Assembly: GCA_964438995.1 (NCBI GenBank)
Contig: CAYTMQ010000003.1
Coordinates: forward strand, 1-64,000
DNA from: JABMMZ01 sp964438995
GTDB lineage: Bacteria; Bacteroidota; Bacteroidia; NS11-12g; UBA955
Direction: 5' to 3'
DNA: 64,000 bases
Shown here piece by piece: positions 33,166 to 41,459 of this stretch (positions are counted from its first letter, which is position 1; each line of letters opens with the position of its first letter). Under the pieces are notes generated by a model. The model saw nothing but the letters and a program-made list of their open reading frames with translations. It was not told the origin of the DNA and made no database searches. The translations under genes were made by a program, and so were the position numbers.

Positions 33166-33978
33166 TCAAGGCTTCGGTTTTGAGCCATCAATTTTCTCCA
33201 GCAACTCTGCCCTCACCAAATCAAAAGCGGTTAACTGATCGTACTTTTCTGTTGGTCGTATCAGGGCTGCTATATCGCCTGTAAATTCATCATCCTGCAT
33301 TTTGGCCACCATGTTTTGCAGATATACTTTTTGCGTAGGAGGTTCATCCACTACAAAATCCATGTAGGCATGATAGCATTGCAACAAGGCTTCTTTGTTG
33401 ATGTCGGGTACATGCACCAGTGCCTTGTACATATCGTATAAATCACGGCCTTTTCTGCGTTGGTATAATGCCCTCAGCTTTGTACCCAACAGTTCTTCCA
33501 AGCGGTAGGTGGTGATGTTGCAAGAACCTGTGAACCATGAAGACTTCACTTCAAAAGGAAATTGCTGATAGCCTAATACGGTGAAATGCTCCCGGCAATT
33601 GGTTTCTACTTTCAAGCGGAGGTTTCGCACGGGTGGAAATTCTGATTCAAAACGGTATTTTAGTGTGTTATTGTTGGCCTTTTGAGCTACAGTACAATCA
33701 CCTAAAAAGGATAAACGAGCTTGAAGTCGTTGAATGGTTTCCTTTATCGGCTCAGGCCGAATTTGAACCAAATCAATATCCTCAGAATATCTGGGCTGAG
33801 GCTGTAAATACAACTTGTGCAAGGCAGTGCCACCTCTGAATGCTAAACTGGATGCCAACCATTCATCTGAAAAGATTTCTACCAAGGCACGGCAAATCAC
33901 CAGGTCTTGTTCTACCTGTTCGTTGGTTTGCCAGGGCACCTGATTGGCCCATTCTGTTATGTATGCCTGTGGTATCAT
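33166..33978 (-). CDS. AbiEii/AbiGii-like nucleotidyltransferase toxin
   Basis: The 270-residue protein carries the AbiEii nucleotidyltransferase signature: FRGGTALHKLY (47-57) and RYSEDIDLV (63-71) hold the metal-binding Gly-Gly/Asp motif, followed by LRLKVETN and the late ELLGTKLRALYQRRKGRDLYDMY. Family members act as toxins of type IV toxin-antitoxin pairs, modifying tRNA or other targets with nucleotides, and protect against phage. The neighbouring upstream gene encodes the matching antitoxin-like protein. The block Abi pair-Mod-Res is a recurrent defence arrangement. Confidence 0.88.
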   Translation of the reverse strand: MIPQAYITEWANQVPWQTNEQVEQDLVICRALVEIFSDEWLASSLAFRGGTALHKLYLQPQPRYSEDIDLVQIRPEPIKETIQRLQARLSFLGDCTVAQKANNNTLKYRFESEFPPVRNLRLKVETNCREHFTVLGYQQFPFEVKSSWFTGSCNITTYRLEELLGTKLRALYQRRKGRDLYDMYKALVHVPDINKEALLQCYHAYMDFVVDEPPTQKVYLQNMVAKMQDDEFTGDIAALIRPTEKYDQLTAFDLVRAELLEKIDGSKPKP

Positions 33979-34030
33979 TCGTCAATTTATCTCGGTCATT
34001 TTTATTTTTTATTGGTCTCGATGAATCGAC

Positions 34031-34852
34031 CTAAAGGTCGATTTCTATTTCTGTGTTTACAATTACTTTCCATCTTTCGTCTGATGCAAAACCCTTTGCC
34101 GGAGCTGAGGCTTTCAATGGTATCCTAAACAAAGGAGCATTGTTATTTTGCAAGGCCATGTATAAGGCATTGGCCAGCGGCTGATTGTCAAATATTTTAT
34201 CCAGTAGATAGCCCAAACGCTGCAAGGCGGTTACAGGAACATGCTGCAACAGGTTGCTGTTGAAAGCATCGGGTTGAATACTTTCGGCTAACTCTGACAA
34301 AACAGTAGCTACTCTGTTAATTCCGCCTACCCGCTTAGCGTATTGTATCAGGTCGGTTGCTGTAAGAGCCGGATTAGATATTTTTAAATATCCTGCTTCT
34401 GTTTTTCGGGTGTCTAACAGTGGTTCCGGTATTTCCTTTTTGCTGATGTAGTTTATTTTCAGCCCCTTTTTCTGCATAGGCCGCAGCACAGGAAACCCAG
34501 TGACCACGAAGAACTCCTGTGGTTGCTGATGCGAAGCCCCATGATAGGCGGCTGCGTTTAATAATGCCAGGTAATAAGGGCGGTCCAACTCCTTCATAAA
34601 CGCATCTAAAAACAAAGTGGGGGGTAGGATTCCTTTTGACCTGTATTGAGGGGGAATAATGAGGTAATAGCCTTTGTGGATAGAAATAATCTGCTCTTTA
34701 TCTACCAGCCTTTTCAAGGCAAACTTATTAGCGGTGTCTGACTGCTCCGGGAAATCGGCACGGAACTGGTGCAGGGCAAATGCATATTTCCCCTTAGCCA
34801 GCAGGTGGTTTGCCCAATCTTCTGCATTTCTATATTGCCTTGAATCTTCCAA
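34031..34852 (-). CDS. AbiEi-like antitoxin/repressor
   Basis: The 273-residue protein has an N-terminal winged-helix region (FALKRLVDKEQIISIHKGYYLI) followed by the AbiEi core (LDRPYYLALLNAAAYHGASHQQPQEFFVVTG). Relatives repress their own operon and neutralise AbiEii. The frame has no ATG at its front. A TTG at 34850-34852 is the usable start, and the frame stays open further upstream, so the N terminus could be somewhat longer. A 52-base gap leads to the toxin gene. Confidence 0.85.
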   Translation of the reverse strand: MEDSRQYRNAEDWANHLLAKGKYAFALHQFRADFPEQSDTANKFALKRLVDKEQIISIHKGYYLIIPPQYRSKGILPPTLFLDAFMKELDRPYYLALLNAAAYHGASHQQPQEFFVVTGFPVLRPMQKKGLKINYISKKEIPEPLLDTRKTEAGYLKISNPALTATDLIQYAKRVGGINRVATVLSELAESIQPDAFNSNLLQHVPVTALQRLGYLLDKIFDNQPLANALYMALQNNNAPLFRIPLKASAPAKGFASDERWKVIVNTEIEIDL

Positions 34853-34974
34853 GAGAGTAATTTTTTGCGAAAGGTAGTGAATAATGCTACTTTTTGCAAA
34901 TGTTTTCTCTTTTTTTCCTTTGTTTGATTTTAGGGGGATTATGGGTTTTCAGGATTTTAAGGAAACGGAGGAAG

Positions 34975-34995
34975 CTAAGGGCTAACTGCCCTTAG
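34975..34995 (-). repeat. Hairpin CTAAGGGC/GCCCTTAG between the AbiEi and DUF3987 genes
   Basis: A perfect eight-pair stem with a five-base loop lies in the spacer between the end of the upstream DUF3987 gene (35059) and the AbiEi start. No T-run follows directly on the minus strand, so it is either a weak terminator/attenuator separating replication genes from the defence genes or an operator. Confidence 0.4.
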
Positions 34996-35058
34996 GTTGG
35001 GCAGGAATCTGTTCATTTTTAGGGGGCTGCCCGAATCTGCGAAAGGGCAAGCATTCGC

Positions 35059-36810
35059 TTACCCTTTCTTGATTTCCTTTAAATCCTGAGTTTCCTTGGC
35101 GTTGGGATTCAGGTAATGGTCTTGCTTTTCCCTGTGAATCAACCCACGTTTGCAGAAGTCGGTTATGTAGCCCTCTGCTGTTTTATCGGGAATTGACATA
35201 GAAGCGGCAATTTTCAGGTACTCCTGCCTATTGAAACTGGCAGGTAGGGCATCCAGAAAGCGTTCCTTTTGATTTTTACGCTTGGGCATGGGTGCATCTT
35301 GGGGTAGTTCTGAAAATACCTTACTGGCATGTTTCACCAATACACGGACCATCTCCAACGTGGTTTGAAAGTCTCTTTCCTCACAAATGATACGTTCCGG
35401 CAAATCACCATGTTCCATAATCCGCAAAGCGGATAGAATCATAGCAATACGGAAAGCTATCAACCCCAAACGCCTGATTGTAGCCATGTAGTCAAGCCCC
35501 TGTAAGCTGAGGTAGGTGTTTTGGATTTGCTCAAAAAAGGCGTTGAACTGTTCCTGCTGCTCTGCCGTAAGGCAGAACTGTATTTCAGGGTTTGCCATCA
35601 GGGTTTGGTACAAACCAAAGAAGTCATTGCCCAACTGGTCAAAGTAATCGTCTAAGCCATTATCGGATGAATTGGCGAATACATTTTTCCATACCGGCTG
35701 AATGTTCATGAAATAGAAAATGAAACGGCTGAATAAGCCGTTTTCAGCATTGGGGATAAGGGCTGAAACTTGCTTTGGTGTTCCGGTGAACATGCCTGAA
35801 AGGCATGGGCTTTCAATATCTACATACTCTCTGTCTGTTCTGCGGTAGTATGATATTGTTTCGTGGTGAAATGCCTTGCGGAAACCATCGCTGTAATTGC
35901 CGTAATCGGTTTTAAATGCTTGTGCCAGGGTGTCGCCTTCTGTTTCAAACATTAACCCTCTGCCTTCGTTGTCGAATAGCAATTGAAATACTCCTGTAGT
36001 GCTGTTGTTGGCAGGAATGAACAACATTTTTTCAGGCGGCTTATTGGGTTTCTCTGCACTGGCATCTTTGCCTTTCTTTTCGTTGTACTCCATCATTTCC
36101 AATTCGTGCTGCTGTTTCATCAATTTGGCTTGCTCTCTCAAATGTTTATGAATAGGCTTTACCAATTGCTTGCAGTGTACCAACCTGCCTTTACCTGCTG
36201 ATGCCTGAGCCGTGATGAAAATGTACAGGTTTGAGAATACCTTCTTACCATCATAAATGCCGTATAGCTTCTGAAAACAGGCACTGAGTGAAACGATAGT
36301 GCCTAACAAAAGAATGTCTCGTTCTTCGTTGAAGGATGCAATCTTGACAACCTTTTGCAGAAACTCAGGAAGCTGAGGATAGATAGATTCAGGAAAGGTT
36401 GGCAACTGTACTTTTTCCTGCTCGGTGTATTGCGGTGAAACCGCAATGGTTACACCTGCTTGCTTTGCATGAAAGAAGAATGTTTTCAACGTAACACCGT
36501 GACCATTTGCCTTTAGGCAATTGGTGTATTGGGTATCACATTCGGCTACTGAATAATCAGCATAAAACTTACTGATACGGTGAAAATAATCTCTGCCTGA
36601 TTCACCGAAAGCATCTGCAAAAGCAAAACCAATATCACGCCAATCGCTGTAAGCGGTTGCAATATCAATTTGTTTGGATTCGATTTGCTCAATGATTTTT
36701 TCAACTTCGGATGCATCGGTATTGGCTTCTACTTTCTGCGGTTCAGTATTTGTTTGTTGTTGGCTTGGTTGCTCTAACCACTCCAACGGATTGAATATCT
36801 TTTTCTCCAT
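35059..36810 (-). CDS. PriCT_2/DUF3987 primase-helicase-like protein of mobile elements
   Basis: The 583-residue protein has an N-terminal PriCT_2-like segment (SDWRDIGFAFADAFGESGRDYFHRIS, about 55-82). A DUF3987-type region follows with the P-loop-like ASAGKGRLVH and the block FSRFIFYFMNIQPVW. Such proteins follow VirE_N proteins in Bacteroidota integrative elements and are thought to support element replication. The gene is immediately downstream of the VirE_N/BT4734-like gene (3 bases). Confidence 0.8.
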   Translation of the reverse strand: MEKKIFNPLEWLEQPSQQQTNTEPQKVEANTDASEVEKIIEQIESKQIDIATAYSDWRDIGFAFADAFGESGRDYFHRISKFYADYSVAECDTQYTNCLKANGHGVTLKTFFFHAKQAGVTIAVSPQYTEQEKVQLPTFPESIYPQLPEFLQKVVKIASFNEERDILLLGTIVSLSACFQKLYGIYDGKKVFSNLYIFITAQASAGKGRLVHCKQLVKPIHKHLREQAKLMKQQHELEMMEYNEKKGKDASAEKPNKPPEKMLFIPANNSTTGVFQLLFDNEGRGLMFETEGDTLAQAFKTDYGNYSDGFRKAFHHETISYYRRTDREYVDIESPCLSGMFTGTPKQVSALIPNAENGLFSRFIFYFMNIQPVWKNVFANSSDNGLDDYFDQLGNDFFGLYQTLMANPEIQFCLTAEQQEQFNAFFEQIQNTYLSLQGLDYMATIRRLGLIAFRIAMILSALRIMEHGDLPERIICEERDFQTTLEMVRVLVKHASKVFSELPQDAPMPKRKNQKERFLDALPASFNRQEYLKIAASMSIPDKTAEGYITDFCKRGLIHREKQDHYLNPNAKETQDLKEIKKG

Positions 36811-36813
36811 TGC

Positions 36814-37734
36814 TTATAAATATTTGGGATTGATAAATGCACCTGCATCCTCTGCTAAGAAGCAGGCTCTTGAAATGTCCTTACCTGATTGGTCAACTTC
36901 CAACTGGTAAGTTTGCTTGAGGTAGTTGGCAATAGCTTTGAAATAATCCTGATGCTTTGCCTTTGTCAAGTCTATTGGTATTACCCACTTTAGGCCATCA
37001 CCCGAAGGAGAAACAAACAATAATTCTGTTTCAAAGTATTCATCCTTCAGTAGCCGATCTTTCAGTTCGGGTACATTACCAATGTGGTCAAAGTCAATCG
37101 TGATTAAGCCTGAGTGCCTGAGCAATGACTTGTCATTGCGTTTTGAGAATGTGCCTGAAAAGGTCACATAATCAAAAACGGATGCTTTGTATTTCCTTGC
37201 CTCCTGCTTATCTGTTAGGCTGCGAAGTGTACTTGTACACTGAGCAAAATGATTGCCTTTAAGCAAGTGGTACACTTGCAACAAATTGATTTCTTTGAAA
37301 GGAACCGTATTTGATACAGGGGCTTTGAAATAACTGAAAGCAGGGATTGGCACTCTTACCGGCTGAGGTTGCGGGGCAACCGTAGCAATGACATTTTCAC
37401 TGTAAAATCCTTTCTGCTTACCGATACGCAAGTACAGTTCTTCATTCAGCTTCTGGCATAGTTCATCACCTTGTAACTGGTAATGCAATGCAGCGAAGTC
37501 AAAGGCATCGCCTTTGCTGATGCTGTTCTCTAAATCGTAATGCTCGGCACAATTGTTTACTATCTGAATTTTCAATGTTGGCTTGTTGTCATTGAAAGGA
37601 TTCTTAGTGGGTTTGCAGTCCCTTCCCGAAAGGGAAAGGACTGTTTCACCCGGATAGTAATGCCTCAACACATGGGAATAGATTCTAAGCCCATAATGTG
37701 TTTTATCCAATATGGCTGTTTTACTTATTTCCAT
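36814..37734 (-). CDS. VirE_N/BT4734-like protein (primase-associated)
   Basis: The open frame reaches a GTG at 37737, but the adjacent ATG at 37732-37734 is the better start (306 residues). The C-terminal half contains LITIDFDHIGN…LLFVSPSGDGLKWVIPI, a familiar signature of the BT4734/BF3469 (VirE N-terminal) family with a primase-like fold. The N-terminal half (YYPGETVLSLSGRDCKPTKNP…) resembles a CHC2-type DNA-binding segment. It likely works with the next gene in replication of the element and overlaps the upstream HTH gene's end by 14 bases. Confidence 0.78.
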   Translation of the reverse strand: MEISKTAILDKTHYGLRIYSHVLRHYYPGETVLSLSGRDCKPTKNPFNDNKPTLKIQIVNNCAEHYDLENSISKGDAFDFAALHYQLQGDELCQKLNEELYLRIGKQKGFYSENVIATVAPQPQPVRVPIPAFSYFKAPVSNTVPFKEINLLQVYHLLKGNHFAQCTSTLRSLTDKQEARKYKASVFDYVTFSGTFSKRNDKSLLRHSGLITIDFDHIGNVPELKDRLLKDEYFETELLFVSPSGDGLKWVIPIDLTKAKHQDYFKAIANYLKQTYQLEVDQSGKDISRACFLAEDAGAFINPKYL

Positions 37735-38017
37735 CACCTGTTGATTTAGATTGTGAGTAATTGGATTGCAACAGGTTTTCTATGTCCTCAACCTTGTAGT
37801 AAAACTTGCCATTGATGCGGCTGTAAGGAAGCGTTCCATTATCCCGCAGGGATTGAAGGGTACGCTTGCTAATGTGCATGGTGTGCATTACGTCTTGGCC
37901 GTCAATCCATGTTTCTTTGAAGTTCTCCAACTTGGATTTCTTTAATGCCAACACATAAGCCCTGATTACCTCAAAGTCCTGGGAGAGTTGCAGGAGCAGA
38001 TTCATAACTTCTGTCAT
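37721..38017 (-). CDS. HTH_17 (excisionase-like) DNA-binding protein
   Basis: This 98-residue protein contains the MerR-like winged helix found in excisionases and small regulators (GQDVMHTMHISKRTLQSLRDNGTLPYSRINGKFYYKVEDIENLL). It shares an ATGA overlap with the preceding HTH gene, so the two are translated together. It is probably a directionality factor or regulator of the integrase/replication genes. Confidence 0.85.
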   Translation of the reverse strand: MTEVMNLLLQLSQDFEVIRAYVLALKKSKLENFKETWIDGQDVMHTMHISKRTLQSLRDNGTLPYSRINGKFYYKVEDIENLLQSNYSQSKSTGDGNK

Positions 38018-38313
38018 AGCTGTATCCTCCCTTTTTTAATGAGATAATCTGCTGCCTTGCTTTCTATTTCATCCTGCGTAGTGGTGCGGTTGCGAAGCAA
38101 CCATTCATCCAGTTCCGCCCTTCTGAAATAGATTTTCTTCCCGTTGGGCTTGTAATGCGGTATAGCCCCGGTACTGGTTAGCTTGTACAGGTGTGACTGC
38201 GACAACTCTAAGTATTCGCAACACTCGTTAAAATTCAGTACGTCCTTGCGTACCAAGTTCTGGCTCTCAATGAGCTTTTCAATCTTTTCGAGACGCTTTA
38301 AAATTTCGTCCAT
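38014..38313 (-). CDS. HTH_17 (excisionase-like) DNA-binding protein
   Basis: The 99-residue protein has a short N-terminal coiled coil (LKRLEKIEKLIESQN). A helix-turn-helix of the excisionase type follows (NECCEYLELSQSHLYKLTSTGAIPHYKPNGKKIYFRRAELDEWLL). It resembles the next gene in layout, so the pair may have duplicated or heterodimerise. A 198-base spacer with repeats (see 38417-38480) lies upstream. Confidence 0.85.
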   Translation of the reverse strand: MDEILKRLEKIEKLIESQNLVRKDVLNFNECCEYLELSQSHLYKLTSTGAIPHYKPNGKKIYFRRAELDEWLLRNRTTTQDEIESKAADYLIKKGRIQL

Positions 38314-38416
38314 TGTCTTACTTATTAAATGTTAGAAATGGACTTCTGGCCAAAAGTCATCACCGATTCCCGATGACGATACAAAGCTCAGAATAAGGCT
38401 CTGGTAGTCTTGAAAA

Positions 38417-38480
38417 TGGAAATTTGGACAAGGCTAAAAGCCTTGCCAGTAAAGGGTTTCAGAAAAAGAGTGGAAATTTG
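38417..38480. repeat. Direct repeats TGGAAATTTG with a hairpin between them; candidate operator
   Basis: TGGAAATTTG occurs at 38417-38426 and 38471-38480 in the same orientation. Between them CAAGGCT (38429-38435) and AGCCTTG (38439-38445) form a perfect seven-pair hairpin. The spacer lies just upstream of the tandem excisionase-like genes, so these may be binding sites for them or promoter elements. Confidence 0.4.
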
Positions 38481-38511
38481 AAATGGTAAATTGACAGCAA
38501 ATTACCGCAAT

Positions 38512-39537
38512 TCAGGAAGTCGGTAATTTGTCAATCCAATACTTGCTGCCTACAAAATCGGCTAATTCATCAGGGTTATTTTCCCAGGTGCGGAACTGCT
38601 TATCTGTATTGGAGTCGTAACGGTGGTCTAAGAACTTGCGAATGTCAACCGGCTTTATCTCTTTGTTCTTGGGGAACTGCCGCTTGTTGAAGTAGCCTTT
38701 CTTTATCAGGGTTTGGAATATGGCTGCCAGTTCTTGTATTTGACCGTGTTGTTTTTTGAAGTTGTAGTTTTCATCAATCAATTCATGTGAAAAAAGTTCT
38801 TCCTCAAATCGGGAGAACCTGCCTGAATCTTTGATGATAGCATCATAAGGAATGATGCCCTTTTTCTCTGGTCTAAAATCAAATGCTTTTGCTTCAAACT
38901 GGACTGTCTGAGGCTTGGCCGTAACCTGCGAAGCAGGTAAAGGCAAGTTGAGTTTTACGGCTTCTATAATCAGGGATTTTGAAGGAGCTTGCTCCGAAAA
39001 ATATTGCTGATGCAATTCTTCTTCTGATATGGCTTCTTCCTTTAAGTAACTGAAGAAGGCTTCTTGTATCTCAAAGTAAATTCTTATGAGTTGATACTTT
39101 AGGTATTGGAGAATGTATGCTTCATCTTGAATTTTGCTTTCAGGTGTGGAGGCTTTTGAAGCTGCTGAAAGCTGCTGAAAAAAGTACTGGTTATCATCAA
39201 TTACCTTGCTTACTTCTCTTAGTTTTTGTGACAGTATTTTTGTTAGGGTTGTATGCACCCAATACTGCTTTTCTTTTTCATTCAATGCACCGGCAATGAT
39301 ATGCTGAAAGTTGTTGAGGTAGCTTATTGCTTCATTCTCAATAATTGTATAGTAGTATTTCCGCTTTGCAGTTAAGGGCTTTGGAAAATCAACTTCATAA
39401 AGGGGCTGAAAAGAAAAATGCTCTTTACTGATGCCTTGCATCAGTTCTTTGTATTTGGTTTCTGCAACTTCTCTGTTAATCCAAGGGCGAAGCTCCAGGA
39501 ACAAAATTTTGTGATATAGGTTTAGTTCATTGTTCAT
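38512..39537 (-). CDS. Hypothetical protein linked to the integrase
   Basis: The 341-residue soluble, largely helical protein has no enzyme motif I can name. The C-terminal part (IFQTLIKKGYFNKRQFPKNKEIKPVDIRKFLDHRYDSN) has the style of an accessory domain seen in proteins next to integrases of Bacteroidota elements. Its start overlaps the integrase stop (ATGA), so it is translationally coupled to it. It may regulate integration or excision, by position only. Confidence 0.6.
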   Translation of the reverse strand: MNNELNLYHKILFLELRPWINREVAETKYKELMQGISKEHFSFQPLYEVDFPKPLTAKRKYYYTIIENEAISYLNNFQHIIAGALNEKEKQYWVHTTLTKILSQKLREVSKVIDDNQYFFQQLSAASKASTPESKIQDEAYILQYLKYQLIRIYFEIQEAFFSYLKEEAISEEELHQQYFSEQAPSKSLIIEAVKLNLPLPASQVTAKPQTVQFEAKAFDFRPEKKGIIPYDAIIKDSGRFSRFEEELFSHELIDENYNFKKQHGQIQELAAIFQTLIKKGYFNKRQFPKNKEIKPVDIRKFLDHRYDSNTDKQFRTWENNPDELADFVGSKYWIDKLPTS

Positions 39538-40640
39538 AAGTCGAGTACAATTTTATTAGCAGCTACCTTCTTCTTGTCGTCAATAATCTTTGCATATATC
39601 TGCGTTGTTTTTAAATCCTTGTGACCTAATAATTTTGAAACGGTGTAAATGTCCGTACCTAAAGTTAATTGTAATGTGGCGTAGGTGTGCCTTGCACAAT
39701 GGAAGGTGATTGTTTTTGTAACACCTCCACGCATTACCCACTGTTGCAATTTGAGGTTATGCCATGCACTGTATTTTAAGCCAATGAAAACACGGTCCTC
39801 CGGGTTTCCTCTTTCTCCCAACAAGCCGAAGGCTTGCTCTGATATTGGCAGTGTTTCTGCACCTTTGGTTTTCTTTTGGCGGAAGCGTATGTAATAGCCT
39901 ACTTCTTTGCTATGCTGTATTTCTGACCAAACCAATTTCTGAACGTCTGACCAGCGGAGGCCAGTCATTGCACTGAACAGGAAAGCGGTTTTCAATAATG
40001 GTATTTCACACTCAGCTTTTGCAACTGCTTGCAGTTCTTCATAGGTAAGAAATTCTCTTTCGGGTTCACCGGGCTTGATGCCGTCCACAAGGTCGGCAGG
40101 GTTCTGCTTGATGATGCCTTCTTTGTATGCTTGCTTTAATGCTGCCCTGATTTTGTTGAAGTAGCTGCTTTGTGAATTTTGTGAAAGGGGCTGCTTGCTT
40201 GGTGTCTTTGCTTCCTTCATCAAGTATTCCCTGAATCCGTCCAACCAGTTCTTATCTACCTGCCCAAATGAAACGTCAAACTTCACATACTTTTTGAGGT
40301 GTTTCAAAGCACTGTCCCAATTATCATAATTGCCCTGGCTGCTTTTCCTTTTCTCGGCTAAGTACTCCACATAACGCAGGAAGCTGCCTTTTAACTTGCT
40401 CTGATCCTGAAAGCCATAAATGCCGTTCTGTATTTCTATCTGCCTCTTTGAACGGATGCTTTCAGCCAGTGCAAGGGTTTCCTTGTTGGATTCTTTTTGC
40501 TCCTTTGTGAGTTTGCCTTTCTCCGGCTCTGGAAACAGGTACAGTTCTAAATATTCATACTCCCTTTTTCCCTTGTGGTAGTAGTCAAGATAAAGGCTGA
40601 CCTTATCGCCTTTGGTGCGTTGTCTGAGTGTTACTTTCAT
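39534..40640 (-). CDS. Tyrosine recombinase (integrase) of the island
   Basis: The 368-residue protein has an arm-binding N-terminal domain, a SAM-like core-binding domain (about 85-180) and the catalytic domain with Arg229 (TGLRWSD), His314/Arg317 (HCARHTYA), His340 (LLGHKDL) and the nucleophile Tyr349 (TTQIYAKI). All catalytic residues are present. It should integrate and excise the element at the ends carrying GGCAACAA repeats. The gene overlaps both neighbours by ATGA junctions. Confidence 0.95.
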   Translation of the reverse strand: MKVTLRQRTKGDKVSLYLDYYHKGKREYEYLELYLFPEPEKGKLTKEQKESNKETLALAESIRSKRQIEIQNGIYGFQDQSKLKGSFLRYVEYLAEKRKSSQGNYDNWDSALKHLKKYVKFDVSFGQVDKNWLDGFREYLMKEAKTPSKQPLSQNSQSSYFNKIRAALKQAYKEGIIKQNPADLVDGIKPGEPEREFLTYEELQAVAKAECEIPLLKTAFLFSAMTGLRWSDVQKLVWSEIQHSKEVGYYIRFRQKKTKGAETLPISEQAFGLLGERGNPEDRVFIGLKYSAWHNLKLQQWVMRGGVTKTITFHCARHTYATLQLTLGTDIYTVSKLLGHKDLKTTQIYAKIIDDKKKVAANKIVLDL

Positions 40641-41011
40641 ACGGCTTGTGTATTAAAGAGATTATCAATTGCCTTTCGTGTGATGATAGTACGGCTGCCA
40701 ACCTTGCCAACTTGAAGTTTGTTGCCGGATATAAGGCGGTGTATAGTTCTGCGGCTTGCACCAATAAGTTTAGCAGCTTCATCAATGCTGAGAAACTCCT
40801 TTTGCTGTAATGCAATGTCAAATGATTGCTGCGGCTGTTGCTCGGGCTTTGCCTGAGCTTCTTTGAAGCTATTCAACTTTTCTTCCCGCTTCAGTTGCTT
40901 GTAGTGGCGACTGTTGCAGGTGTGGCCGCAATACCTTGTGGTTAGCGTTTTAGCCGTGTACTCCTTACCGCAGTAGAGGCATTTTTTGGTTATTTCTATG
41001 TTGCTTGCCAT
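40637..41011 (-). CDS. Zinc-finger plus HTH_17 DNA-binding protein
   Basis: The 124-residue protein begins with a Cys-rich treble-clef-like finger (CLYCGKEY…TTRYCGHTC). It ends with an excisionase-type HTH (SIDEAAKLIGASRRTIHRLISGNKLQVGKVGSRTIITRKAIDNL). A Gln-rich linker joins them. It is the first gene of the integration operon, overlapping the integrase by 4 bases, and lies beside the repeat-rich right end. It is a likely regulator or directionality factor. Confidence 0.85.
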   Translation of the reverse strand: MASNIEITKKCLYCGKEYTAKTLTTRYCGHTCNSRHYKQLKREEKLNSFKEAQAKPEQQPQQSFDIALQQKEFLSIDEAAKLIGASRRTIHRLISGNKLQVGKVGSRTIITRKAIDNLFNTQAV

Positions 41012-41459
41012 GTGCCTGTATTTGTCCTTTAGTGCCTTGGAGTGTCAGAGTGTGTCTATGTGTGACATTTTCTCTCCAACTTGTTGCCCAACAACAAGGG
41101 CAACTTTTCAGGGCAACAATCTGGCAACAAATATAAGCAAAAAAGAGTAGTTTGGCAACAAATAAAGGAAAGAAAAAAGGGCTAAAACCTAAGAAAAACA
41201 AGCACTTAGAAGAAATCGGAAAACAAATTACTTTCCATAAATTAATTTTTTCGATTTTCTATAATAATTCAAACAAATATATAGATTAATCCATAAGTTC
41301 AAAGTTTTTATTTGCGATTTTCCGTAAAACATGCTTTAAATCAGTCTCATCTCTCATTTAATTGCATAAAATATATATTCCTATAATTCAAGCGCTTAAA
41401 TCCGTTTTTATCACATCAATTATACCTTCAATTTTGTATCAATTACAAACAGCAATGAT
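41012..41459. other. 448-base spacer at the right end of the island
   Basis: The left half holds the GGCAACAA repeats and an inverted GTTGCCC/GGGCAAC pair, and must also contain the promoter of the integrase operon. From about 41205 the base composition becomes strongly A/T-rich like the host flank, and no ORF is credible. Nothing else was recognised up to the CsgG-like gene. Confidence 0.6.
41083..41164 (+). repeat. Right-end cluster of GGCAACAA repeats; candidate right attachment/arm-site region
   Basis: GTTGCCC (41083-41089) and GGGCAAC (41098-41104) form an inverted pair. Further direct copies are GGGCAACAA (41111-41119), GGCAACAAATA (41123-41133) and GGCAACAAATA (41154-41164). Two copies occur at the left end (8308-8327). 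The cluster is directly upstream of the integrase operon, where recombinase and excisionase sites are expected. Confidence 0.5.

Larger units (their letters stand above)
8319..41164. mobile_element. Integrated genomic island (~33 kb) carrying defence and signalling cargo
   Basis: The interval has a tyrosine recombinase, excisionase-like HTH proteins and primase-type replication genes at its right end. Nearly all genes from 11865 to 41011 run on one strand. Restriction, Argonaute and AbiE cargo is flanked by GGCAACAA repeats at both ends. Codon and base use is visibly less A/T-biased than in the host flanks, especially in 8959-11800 and 26000-41000. No relaxase, type IV secretion or phage structural genes were seen, so it resembles an integrative element that cannot transfer alone. 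The exact borders are inferred; the repeats could be arm sites and the true core could lie some tens of bases away. Confidence 0.65.

Noticed and set aside
40965..41201. 78-residue minus-strand frame over the right-end repeats
   Set aside because: It overlaps the zinc-finger/HTH gene in another frame, is Phe/Cys-rich in an A/T-rich segment and is best explained as a shadow.
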